Assembly: GCA_902470925.1 (NCBI GenBank)
Contig: CABRIF010000035.1
Location: forward strand, 1-19,733
Length of the DNA: 19,733 nt
Source of the DNA: an uncultured Collinsella sp.
Lineage (GTDB): Bacteria > Actinomycetota > Coriobacteriia > Coriobacteriales > Coriobacteriaceae
Direction: 5' to 3'
Positions within the stretch are counted from its first letter, which is position 1; every line of letters begins with the position of its first letter. The notes beneath the pieces were generated by a model. That model saw only the letters and a list, made by a program, of their open reading frames with translations. It made no database searches and was not told where the DNA came from. A program made the translations under genes and the position numbers. Shown here in pieces: positions 13,578-19,733 of this stretch.

Positions 13578-15155
13578 GTGGGCGGCGAGCGCCGGCTCGC
13601 AGGCACGCGCGGGGCGGTAAGCGAGGCCGCAGGCGACATGCGTCAGGCCCCGGCCGCGGGCGGCACGGCAGACGGCTCCCGGTCGGCGGGCGAGCAGCCA
13701 ACGGCGGGCCGCCAGGCAACTGCTGCTGCGCCCGCAGGCGGCAAGCGTTCCCTGTCGAGCCGCGTGTTCGTGACCATGTTCTCCATCTCCATCGTGCTCA
13801 TCGCGGTGTTCTCACTGGCAGGCTCGGTGTTCATGCAGCAGCGGCTGGCAAGCGCCACGCGCGCCGAGCTGGCCGACGAGGCCGAGGTCGTGGCCGCTTC
13901 GCTCAACACGGCACCGAGCTACACCACCTTGCTGCGTCGGCTGGGAATCGACAACACGCGCGTGACGTTGATCGCCGCGGACGGCACGGTGCTGTTCGAC
14001 AGCGAGGAAGATCCGTCCGCCATGGGCAACCACGCGGACCGTCCCGAGGTCGCGCAGGCGCAACAGGACGGGCACGGCTCATCGGAGCGGCCGAGCTCCA
14101 CGTTGGGCGAGGTCATGCTCTACGAGGCGGTGCGCCTGGCCGACGGCAGCGTGGTGCGCCTGGCGCAGGGGCAGGCCGGCTACCTCGCTATCATGGGAAC
14201 GCTGCTCGTACCGCTGGTGCTGCTCGCCGTGGGCGGCGCGGTGGTGTCGGTGGTAGTGGCGCGCCGCGAATCGAGCCGAATCATCGCACCCCTGCTCGAG
14301 GTGGATCTGGACCATCCGCGCCGCAACGCGCAGCGGGCCTATGCGGAGATGGAGCCCATGCTGGAGCGCATCGAGAGCCAGCGCCAGGAGCTCAAGCGGC
14401 AGATGCGGGTGCTGGCCGACAACGACCGCATGCGGCGCGAGTTCACCGCCAATATCACCCACGAGCTCAAAACGCCGCTCACGGCCATCTCGGGATACGC
14501 CGAGCTCATCGCCAACGGCATGGTGGAGGCAGAAGAGGATCAACGCGATTTTGGGTGGCGCATCTACCAGGAGGCGGGTCGGCTCACCGCGCTGGTGAAC
14601 GACATCCTCACGCTTTCGAACCTGGACGAGGCCGAGCATGGGGATGCGCAGACGGCGGCCACGAGTCTGGGCGCCTGCGAGCCGGTTGACCTGCCGCGCA
14701 CGTTGGAAGGGGTCGAGCAACGTCTGGAGGCGGTGGCTGCTCGCGCCGACGTGCATTTTGAGCTGGCGTGCGAGCCGGCCTTGGTGGAGGGCGTGGCGCG
14801 TCTGATCGACATCATGGTCTACAACCTGGCGAGCAACGCGATTCGCTATAACCGTCCGGCGGGCACCGTGGAGCTCGCTTGCGGGCAGGAGCCGGGCGGC
14901 GGTGCGTTCGTGCGCGTGCGCGACACCGGTATCGGCATTGCCGAGGAGGAGCGCGACAAGATTTTCGAACGCTTCTACCGGGTGGACAAAAGCCGTTCGA
15001 AAGCTCGCGGCGGCACGGGTTTGGGCCTGGCGATCGTCAAGCACGCGGCGCTCTTCCACAAGGCGACGATCGAGGTGCAAAGCGAGCTGGGCGAGGGCAC
15101 GAGCATCACCGTGCGCTTTCCGCCCGCGGCGCTCCTGCAGGCACCTCAGGCATAA
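13578..15155 (+). CDS. PhoR-like sensor histidine kinase
   Basis: Partner kinase of the preceding regulator, 525 aa from GTG 13578 (GGGG eight bases upstream). An overlapping TTG at 13557 keeps the same frame. Residues 1-60 are a low-complexity Ala/Gly tail. Transmembrane helix 1 is about 64-86 and helix 2 about 203-229. The extracytoplasmic domain between them carries VTLIAADGTVLFDSEEDPSAMGNHADRPEV, a pattern common in PhoR-type sensors. The kinase core has ANITHELKTPLTAISGYAE (His295), N-box NLASNAIRYN (416-425), G1 VRDTGIGI (Asp449), F-box FERFYRVDKSR and GTGLGLAIV (479-487). The DHp helix with DNDRMRREF precedes the His box as usual. Genomic position beside pstB supports phosphate sensing. 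The gene ends inside a shared terminator with the convergent ATPase. Confidence 0.92.
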   Translation: MGGERRLAGTRGAVSEAAGDMRQAPAAGGTADGSRSAGEQPTAGRQATAAAPAGGKRSLSSRVFVTMFSISIVLIAVFSLAGSVFMQQRLASATRAELADEAEVVAASLNTAPSYTTLLRRLGIDNTRVTLIAADGTVLFDSEEDPSAMGNHADRPEVAQAQQDGHGSSERPSSTLGEVMLYEAVRLADGSVVRLAQGQAGYLAIMGTLLVPLVLLAVGGAVVSVVVARRESSRIIAPLLEVDLDHPRRNAQRAYAEMEPMLERIESQRQELKRQMRVLADNDRMRREFTANITHELKTPLTAISGYAELIANGMVEAEEDQRDFGWRIYQEAGRLTALVNDILTLSNLDEAEHGDAQTAATSLGACEPVDLPRTLEGVEQRLEAVAARADVHFELACEPALVEGVARLIDIMVYNLASNAIRYNRPAGTVELACGQEPGGGAFVRVRDTGIGIAEEERDKIFERFYRVDKSRSKARGGTGLGLAIVKHAALFHKATIEVQSELGEGTSITVRFPPAALLQAPQA

Positions 15156-15180
15156 CCGCTAGCAGTCGCCAGCTAGCGGT
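15155..15180. terminator. Hairpin spanning the two convergent stop codons
   Basis: ACCGCTAGC (15155-15163) pairs perfectly with GCTAGCGGT (15172-15180) around an 8-nt loop. The arms include the last base of the kinase TAA and the TAG of the opposing ATPase. No T-tract follows on either side, so bidirectional termination is plausible but not certain. Confidence 0.6.
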
Positions 15181-16621
15181 CGCGATAGATGTCCTCGGCG
15201 CAAACGAATAGCACGCGATCGTTTGCGTAGCGCGCGCGTGTTGAGGTGCTGACAGGTTCTTTGGTGAACAGCGCACGCCAGGTTTGCTCATAGCCGGGAA
15301 CAAGGCGGGCGCGCTCGGCGAGCAGCTCGAGCGCCTCTCGTTCGTTGACCTGGTTGCGCCATTTGCATTCGCCCACGAGCAGCTGTTTGCGTACCGGGTT
15401 GCCGATCACGACATCGATTTCCTCTTGCTGGCGTGTCGCGGGATTTGCGCCCCACCACGAGCCGAATGCGGTGGGGGTAAAAGGCGTTTCGCCGAGCTTC
15501 GCTTGATCGATGAGCCATGCGCGGCAGATTTCCTCAAACCAATGGCCGGTGTAGGTGGCAAGGATGTCGGGTTGGAGGGTTTCGAGAAGAACAAGGCTGC
15601 CGGCGTGCTGCTCGATGGCGTCTATGTGCCTCTGGACGAAGCGGTACCAGAAGGCGAAGCAGGGTTCTGCAAGCTGGTAGATGCCCTTGCGCGAGGTCTG
15701 TGCGTTTTCCCCGAAGGGCGCGGTGCGCCTGATGAGCCCCATCGATCGCAGGGTAAGCAGGTATTTGCCCACCTTGGTGCGTTCTTCTCCCACACGGTCG
15801 GCAATCTGATGCTGGCGGTTCGCGCCGTTGGCGATGGCGTCGAGGATGGAGCTGTACACGGCGGGTTCGCGCAGCTCCTGACGAAGCAGCATGAGCGGCT
15901 CCTCATAGAGCAGGCCCTCTTTGGTGAAAAAGAGACGCTCAAGGTTTTCAAGGAGCGTCTGATCCTCATCGATCATGGAGAGGTAGTAGGGCGTTCCGCC
16001 AAAGCAGGCATAGTATGCAACGAGCTGCTCGGGTTCCGTGCTCGCGAGCATCTGCGCCGCTTCGAGATAGCTGAACGGTGCGAGATGGATCTGCGCGGTT
16101 CTGCGGCCGAAGAGGGGGTTTCTCTCTCCGAGCGCGCGAACCGAGCCCGTCGAGGCATCGCCGAGAACCTTCTCTTCCATGAAGCCCTGGTTGCTACCTG
16201 TGATGATAAAGAAGATGTTGGTGTGGCTGAGCTGGTGGTCGATGATGGCCTGTAAGGACGAAAGCAGGCCGGAGCTTGCGGAGGCGGCGTAGGGGAACTC
16301 ATCGAAGATGAACACCAGGTGCTGCTCGCGTGCCTGGCGGGCAACGAAGGAGAACGCTTGGTCCCAGCTGGAAAATGCAGTGTCGAGAGGCAGGCCGAAG
16401 TGCTCGTTGATGGTGCGGGAGAAATCAGCGAGGTTCATGGCGTCGCTTTGGACTTTGGCGGTGAATGCGAGCGTCGGCTTGTCTTTGGCAAACTCAAAAG
16501 CGAGCGTCGTTTTTCCCACACGGCGTCTGCCGTAGAGGACGACCATCTGAAACTCGCTTTTGCGATAGAGGCGGTTCAGCTCCGAGAGCTCGTGCTCCCG
16601 ACCGGTGAAGTGCTTGGCCAT
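15173..16621 (-). CDS. AAA ATPase with DUF234-like C-terminal domain
   Basis: This 482-aa protein combines an ATPase_2-type P-loop domain with a C-terminal DUF234/PD-(D/E)XK-like domain. Walker A is VVLYGRRRVGKTTL (27-40) and Walker B is LVFIFDEFPY (102-111), followed by the sensor-like IITGSN (139-144). A winged-helix-like region (about 255-315, QIADRVGEERTKVGKYLLTLRSMGLI) follows. The C-terminus has EEIDVVI (Asp403) and LLVGECKW (Glu418, Lys420), an arrangement like a restriction-type nuclease core. Codon use appears less GC-extreme than in neighbours, hinting at transfer. The ATG at 16621 has GGAGG upstream. It stands alone. The family is widespread with poorly known function; defence or DNA-processing roles are speculative. 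Confidence 0.9.
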   Translation of the reverse strand: MAKHFTGREHELSELNRLYRKSEFQMVVLYGRRRVGKTTLAFEFAKDKPTLAFTAKVQSDAMNLADFSRTINEHFGLPLDTAFSSWDQAFSFVARQAREQHLVFIFDEFPYAASASSGLLSSLQAIIDHQLSHTNIFFIITGSNQGFMEEKVLGDASTGSVRALGERNPLFGRRTAQIHLAPFSYLEAAQMLASTEPEQLVAYYACFGGTPYYLSMIDEDQTLLENLERLFFTKEGLLYEEPLMLLRQELREPAVYSSILDAIANGANRQHQIADRVGEERTKVGKYLLTLRSMGLIRRTAPFGENAQTSRKGIYQLAEPCFAFWYRFVQRHIDAIEQHAGSLVLLETLQPDILATYTGHWFEEICRAWLIDQAKLGETPFTPTAFGSWWGANPATRQQEEIDVVIGNPVRKQLLVGECKWRNQVNEREALELLAERARLVPGYEQTWRALFTKEPVSTSTRARYANDRVLFVCAEDIYRDR

Positions 16622-16633
16622 GGTTCCTCCGTG

Positions 16634-16686
16634 CGTGCAGATTGACTACTCGTAAGTATACTACTCGTGAGTAGTCAATTTGCACG
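16634..16686 (-). promoter_or_regulatory. Operator-like palindromes upstream of the ATPase gene
   Basis: CGTGCAGATTGACTACTC (16634-16651) is inverted at 16669-16686 with one mismatch in 18. Inside it CTACTCGTAAGTA (16646-16658) is repeated as CTACTCGTGAGTA (16661-16673), 15 bp apart, and each copy is itself nearly palindromic. On the minus strand TATACT (16655-16660) and TTGACT (16673-16678) are present but only 12 bp apart. The site ends 12 bp before the start codon. It probably controls the ATPase; the binding protein is unknown. Confidence 0.6.
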
Positions 16687-16825
16687 GGGTACACGGGCGT
16701 ATGCGGCTTGCGGGTGTACGGGGCGAACGGCGCGCATGAGGAGAACGATGCGCATAAGGGTACGGCGCCCGCAGCCGCGCGGCGCGCACGCCCGCCGCAA
16801 GGGGGCGCCGCATCTCCGCGGTGAT

Positions 16826-16856
16826 CGCTGGGCCTGTCGTACCGCTGGGCCTGTCG
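16826..16856. repeat. Two-copy 14-nt direct repeat, 17-nt period
   Basis: CGCTGGGCCTGTCG is at 16826-16839 and again at 16843-16856. It lies in the 285-bp gap between the ATPase start and the LacI-family gene's stop. No other feature is evident in 16690-16906. Confidence 0.75.
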
Positions 16857-16906
16857 CGCCGACGTATCCGCCGCTGGTTCTGCCGCCCCTGCGTCCGTCG
16901 CAGCAC

Positions 16907-17923
16907 CTATGCCGGCACGCTGGTTGACGCCTGCCAGTTGATGGCGCAGTCGAGCACCTGCTGCGGCGCGTCCGGTGCCTGCCCGCCCAACAGGCTCAGC
17001 AGCATCTCGCAGGCGCGGCGCCCTTCCTCGTCGATGGGTTCGATGATCGTGGAGATGCTCGGCGTGGTCAGGCCGGTCCACTCGTCGCCGTTGAGGCCGA
17101 TGAGCCCGATCTGGTGCGGCATGAGGTGGGCCATAGGCTGCAGCGCGCGAAACACGCGGGCGAGCGCCCATTGGTTCTGCACGAAGATCAAGGTGCGGCG
17201 CGCTGGGTTGAGCTTGAATTTGAAATGGTCGGTCAGGGCGCTCACGCTGGGCGTATCATGCTGCACCGCCAGCTCACGGTACGTGAGGCCGTGGGCCGCC
17301 AGCGCGTTGGCAAACCCCTGGAAGCGCTCCATGCGCGTGCGCATGCGAGTCGTATCGGCGGCGAGCGTGAGGAACTCCTCGTAGCCGGCCTCGATGCAGG
17401 CGGTGATGGCGGTGTAGACCCCGTCGTACAGGTTCGTTTTGATCCAGGGTGTGTCCAGGGTGTAGAGGTCGCAGTCGTAGAAGATGACCGGCCTGCCGGC
17501 ACGCTCGATGCGTTCCTTGATGGCGCGGAAGTTCGAGGTCGGTTGGATGATGAAGCCGTCGGCGCCGAGCGACAGCATCTTCTCGACGTACATCGACTCG
17601 GTTTCGACGCTGAAGTTGGTGGTGCACACGACGGTTTGATAGCCGTTGGCGTGGGCGACCTGCTCTATGCCGTTTAAGACCTTGCCCGCCCAGATGTTGG
17701 TGTTGTCCAGGATGAAAACGGCGATGACGTGCGTGTCCTTGCCGTTTAAGGTCTGCGCCTGCGCGTTCGGGACATAGCCGGTGTCGCGGATGACGCGCGC
17801 GATGCGCTGCTGCGTCTTGGCGCCGAGCTTATCGGTTTTGCCGTTCAGATAGTAGGACACGCTTGCGGTGGACACGCCTGCCTGCTTCGCGACGTCGGTG
17901 ATGGTGGGTCGTGATTGCGCCAT
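16907..17923 (-). CDS. LacI-family transcriptional regulator
   Basis: This 338-aa repressor has an N-terminal helix-turn-helix, TITDVAKQAGVSTASVSYYLNG (7-28), and a hinge region (VPNAQAQTLNGK, 51-62). The hinge varies from the common N-x-x-AR-x-L form. A periplasmic-binding-protein-like sugar domain (about 65-330) ends with LIGLNGDEWTGLTTPSISTI (274-293). It is divergent from a fructose-family PTS operon and probably represses it until a sugar phosphate binds. The start at 17923 has GGGAGGG three bases upstream and puts the DNA-binding helix at the normal position; the frame extends to 18046 without a better signal. The intergenic region carries palindromic operator candidates. The actual inducer is unknown. 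Confidence 0.93.
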   Translation of the reverse strand: MAQSRPTITDVAKQAGVSTASVSYYLNGKTDKLGAKTQQRIARVIRDTGYVPNAQAQTLNGKDTHVIAVFILDNTNIWAGKVLNGIEQVAHANGYQTVVCTTNFSVETESMYVEKMLSLGADGFIIQPTSNFRAIKERIERAGRPVIFYDCDLYTLDTPWIKTNLYDGVYTAITACIEAGYEEFLTLAADTTRMRTRMERFQGFANALAAHGLTYRELAVQHDTPSVSALTDHFKFKLNPARRTLIFVQNQWALARVFRALQPMAHLMPHQIGLIGLNGDEWTGLTTPSISTIIEPIDEEGRRACEMLLSLLGGQAPDAPQQVLDCAINWQASTSVPA

Positions 17924-18047
17924 GTGCCCTCCCGTTGCGTGGACAGCGCGTGCCGTGCCGCCCGAAGCTGTTGCGAACAGACCGCCTGCCGAAAAAAACG
18001 AATAGTTCTTGACTTTTGAAAAGGTGGTCGAAGCCCATGGTATCACG

Positions 18048-18069
18048 TTTGGTTAACGGTGTAACTAAA
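18048..18069. promoter_or_regulatory. Candidate LacI-type operator (site 1)
   Basis: TTTGGTTA (18048-18055) and TAACTAAA (18062-18069) form a 22-bp dyad with 7 of 8 complementary positions around ACGGTG. Outer CACG/CGTG (18044-18047/18072-18075) nearly extends it. It lies between the divergent regulator and PTS genes, where a LacI-family protein would bind. Confidence 0.5.
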
Positions 18070-18096
18070 AACGTGTTCATAGCACCTGACCTGCCC

Positions 18097-18110
18097 GTTT
18101 ATCGAAAAAC
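18097..18110. promoter_or_regulatory. Candidate LacI-type operator (site 2)
   Basis: GTTTATCGAAAAAC is a 14-bp near-palindrome (one mismatched pair) with a central CG, a feature of many LacI-family operators. It lies just upstream of the candidate PTS promoter. Confidence 0.4.
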
Positions 18111-18112
18111 AG

Positions 18113-18141
18113 TTTCCCTTTGCGCGTCTGCGGCCAATAAT
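18113..18141 (+). promoter_or_regulatory. Candidate PTS operon promoter
   Basis: AATAAT (18136-18141) with TTTCCC (18113-18118) 17 bp upstream is the best promoter-like pair before the PTS genes. The -35 is weak. Transcription would start near 18148 and give a leader of about 100 nt. Confidence 0.35.
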
Positions 18142-18155
18142 GGAGCCACAAAGAC

Positions 18156-18211
18156 CAAGGCGCCCGGCACGGATGCGCAACTGCTCCGGAGAACCCGTGC
18201 CAAGCGCCTTG
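18156..18211 (+). ncRNA. Leader hairpin of the PTS operon (possible cis-regulatory RNA)
   Basis: CAAGGCGCCCGGCACGG (18156-18172) pairs with 18195-18211 at 15 of 17 positions: 8 bp, a 2x2 internal loop, then 7 bp. The 22-nt loop contains the palindrome CTCCGGAG (18184-18191). No T-run follows, and a smaller hairpin TGCAC/GTGCA (18217-18229) sits just before the ribosome binding site. It does not resemble a known antiterminator target. It may be an RNA switch or a protein-binding dyad. Confidence 0.5.
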
Positions 18212-18247
18212 CGAGCTGCACGATGTGCATATCCGAAAGGGGTAGAC

Positions 18248-18562
18248 ATGAAGATCGTAGCCGTGGCCGCCTGCACCGTGGGAATCGCGCACACCTATAT
18301 GGCCCAGAAGGCCATCGAGGATGAATGCGCCAAGCGCGGTATCGAATGCAAATGCGAGACGCAGGGCGGGATGGGCATCGAGAACGAGATTGAGGACGAC
18401 GACGTGGAGGATGCCGACTTCGCCCTGCTGGCCGTGGCGATTGGCATCGAGGGCGAGGAGCGTTTCGAGGAGCTCGCCGATGCGGGGAAGGTTTTGACGA
18501 TCGACCCGGCCGAGGTCATCGCACATCCGGCAGAGGTGATCGACCGACTGATCGCGCTGTAG
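18248..18562 (+). CDS. PTS fructose-family transporter subunit IIB
   Basis: This 104-aa cytoplasmic phosphocarrier accepts phosphate on a cysteine and passes it to the sugar entering through IIC. The active-site loop is AACTVGIAHTYMAQ, with phospho-acceptor Cys9; the more usual form of this loop is CPTGIAHT, so two positions after the Cys differ. The typical CETQGGMGIENEI (36-48) follows. The ATG at 18248 has AAAGGGG five bases upstream and starts directly at the fold; the open frame to 18140 is only leader. IIC follows after 28 bp. No IIA or sugar-catabolic gene is in view, so the transported sugar is not known. Confidence 0.92.
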   Translation: MKIVAVAACTVGIAHTYMAQKAIEDECAKRGIECKCETQGGMGIENEIEDDDVEDADFALLAVAIGIEGEERFEELADAGKVLTIDPAEVIAHPAEVIDRLIAL

Positions 18563-18590
18563 GCGCAGGCACCGAAGGGAGGGCCGCGAC

Positions 18591-19667
18591 ATGTTCAAAA
18601 ACATCGGCAAAGACCTGCTCAAGGCATTCAACACCGGCGTATCGTACTTCATCCCCATCGTGGTGATCGGTGGCGTGTTCCTGGCGTTCTCGCTCGCCAC
18701 GGGCACGGCGGGCGACACGGGCATGGAAGTGACCAATCCGTTCTTCCAGAGCCTGAACACCATCGGCATGGCGGGCATCTCGATGATGATTCCCGTGCTG
18801 GCGGCCTATATCGCCTACTCGCTGGGCGGCAAACCCGCCCTGGCGCCGGGCTTCGTGCTGGGCTATCTGGCGAACAACCCGGTCACCACCGCCGATGGCG
18901 CTTCGGTGTCCACCGGTTTTCTGGGTGCCATGCTGCTGGGCGTGTGCGCTGGGTACTTCGTGAAGTGGACCAAGACCTGGAAGGTGGGCAACACGGTCCG
19001 CACCATCATGCCCATCCTGATCGTACCGATTTTGACCTCGCTGGTGCTCGGCATGGTCTACATCTACGTGCTCGCCTATCCGCTCGGCCTGTTCATGGGC
19101 TGGCTCACCGATGTGCTCGGCAGCCTGCAGGGTGGCTCGGCGGTGGTGCTGGGCGCGGTGATCGGCATCATGACTGCTGCCGACATGGGCGGCCCCATCA
19201 ACAAGACCGCCTCCACGTTCACGATGGCGCTCATGACCACCGGCATCTACATGCCCAACGGCGCGTTCCGCGTGGCGGTTGCCATTCCGCCGCTGGCGTG
19301 CGGCATCGCGGCGCTCATCGCACGCAACAAGTTCGATGACGCCGATCGTCAGCTCGGCGTCACCTCGATCTTCATGGGACTGATCGGCATCACGGAGGGC
19401 GCGATTCCCTTCGCCGTGAAGGACCTGAAGCACACGCTGCCGGCCATCATGGTGGGCTCGGGTGTTGGTGCGGCGCTTGCTGCCATGCAAGGTGTGGAGT
19501 GCTTCGTGCCCCACGGCGGCATGATCGTGGCCGCCGCGACGAGCAACCCGCTGCTGTTCACTGTCGATATGGCCATCGGCACCGCGGTGGCGGTGGCGCT
19601 GCTGGTGGCGCTCAAGCCCAAACTTGCCGACGGCACGAAGGCGACGGGCAAGGCCAAGGCGGCGTAG
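18591..19667 (+). CDS. PTS fructose-family transporter subunit IIC
   Basis: This 358-aa membrane permease is the sugar channel of the PTS. About nine or ten hydrophobic segments are visible, with the family motifs GGKPALAPGFVLGYLA (79-94), AADMGGPINKTAS (196-208) and GITEGAIPFA (266-275), the last being a conserved sugar-site loop. The protein is a free IIC domain, not fused to IIA or IIB, and ends in a Lys/Ala-rich tail. AAGGGAGGG lies seven bases before the ATG. It is cotranscribed with IIB under the divergent LacI-family regulator. Any IIA or catabolic genes would lie beyond the contig end. Confidence 0.94.
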   Translation: MFKNIGKDLLKAFNTGVSYFIPIVVIGGVFLAFSLATGTAGDTGMEVTNPFFQSLNTIGMAGISMMIPVLAAYIAYSLGGKPALAPGFVLGYLANNPVTTADGASVSTGFLGAMLLGVCAGYFVKWTKTWKVGNTVRTIMPILIVPILTSLVLGMVYIYVLAYPLGLFMGWLTDVLGSLQGGSAVVLGAVIGIMTAADMGGPINKTASTFTMALMTTGIYMPNGAFRVAVAIPPLACGIAALIARNKFDDADRQLGVTSIFMGLIGITEGAIPFAVKDLKHTLPAIMVGSGVGAALAAMQGVECFVPHGGMIVAAATSNPLLFTVDMAIGTAVAVALLVALKPKLADGTKATGKAKAA

Positions 19668-19690
19668 GGTCGCTTGGGATCGTGTGGGGC

Positions 19691-19733
19691 CTGTCTCTTA
19701 TACACATCTCCGAGCCCACGAGACGTAGAGGAA
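19691..19733. other. Sequencing adapter at contig end (not genomic)
   Basis: The 34 bases at 19691-19724 equal the Illumina Nextera transposase/read-2 adapter in reverse complement (starting CTGTCTCTTATACACATCT). They are followed by GTAGAGGA, which I recognise as a Nextera i7 index (N712), and one A that would begin the P7 sequence. The genomic part ends at about 19690; 19668-19690 is ordinary sequence after the IIC stop. Confidence 0.97.

Noticed and set aside
16655..16678. Ordinary sigma-70 promoter for the ATPase gene from TTGACT and TATACT
   Set aside because: The two hexamers are only 12 bp apart, too close for a standard promoter. They are reported only as part of the operator-like region.
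19691..19724. Transposon (Tn5) end in the genome
   Set aside because: The 19-bp mosaic end here continues directly into the Nextera read-2 adapter and an index, so it is library-derived and not a mobile element.

Overview
The window is about 19.7 kb of high-GC bacterial chromosome at the end of an assembled contig. Gene content and protein style fit a Coriobacteriia gut actinobacterium such as Collinsella: very GC-rich coding, Firmicutes-like two-component and PTS proteins, and short intergenic repeats. This is inferred from gene character; no marker gene (rRNA, ribosomal protein) is present.

Layout. (1) 1-3.9 kb, housekeeping: exodeoxyribonuclease III (minus), a fused dihydropteroate synthase/HPPK folate enzyme with an unusual internal low-complexity insert (plus), and type III pantothenate kinase coaX (minus). 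(2) 4.1-8.6 kb, a multidrug-efflux-type operon: a promoter framed by a perfect 14-bp inverted repeat, a strong intrinsic terminator inside the leader, then a MarR repressor and two half-transporter ABC exporter genes joined by 8-nt overlaps. The two ATPases form a complementary asymmetric (one degenerate, one consensus site) heterodimer. (3) 8.7-10.5 kb, a VanS-like histidine kinase without an adjacent response regulator, carrying a long Ala/Ser/Gly-rich N-terminal extension. (4) 10.5-11.3 kb, a gene-free stretch made almost entirely of 30/31-nt minisatellite units: about nine in one orientation and about nine inverted, meeting at a small central hairpin. (5) 11.4-15.2 kb, phosphate regulation: pstB without pstSCA, a second repeat-rich intergenic region with a 94-nt REP-like element, then an OmpR-family response regulator and a PhoR-like kinase. 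(6) 15.2-16.6 kb, a solitary minus-strand AAA ATPase with a DUF234/nuclease-like C-terminus, behind a palindromic operator-like region. (7) 16.9-19.7 kb, a LacI-family regulator divergent from fructose-family PTS IIB and IIC genes, with candidate operators and a leader hairpin between them.

The last 43 bases (19691-19733) are not genomic. They match the Illumina Nextera transposase/read-2 adapter followed by what looks like an i7 index, so the contig really ends near 19690.

The least explained features are the inverted 30-nt minisatellite at 10659-11233, the leader terminator of the MarR/ABC operon at 4182-4229, the REP-like repeats after pstB, and the insert in the folate enzyme. No tRNA, rRNA, CRISPR array, transposase or phage gene was found.
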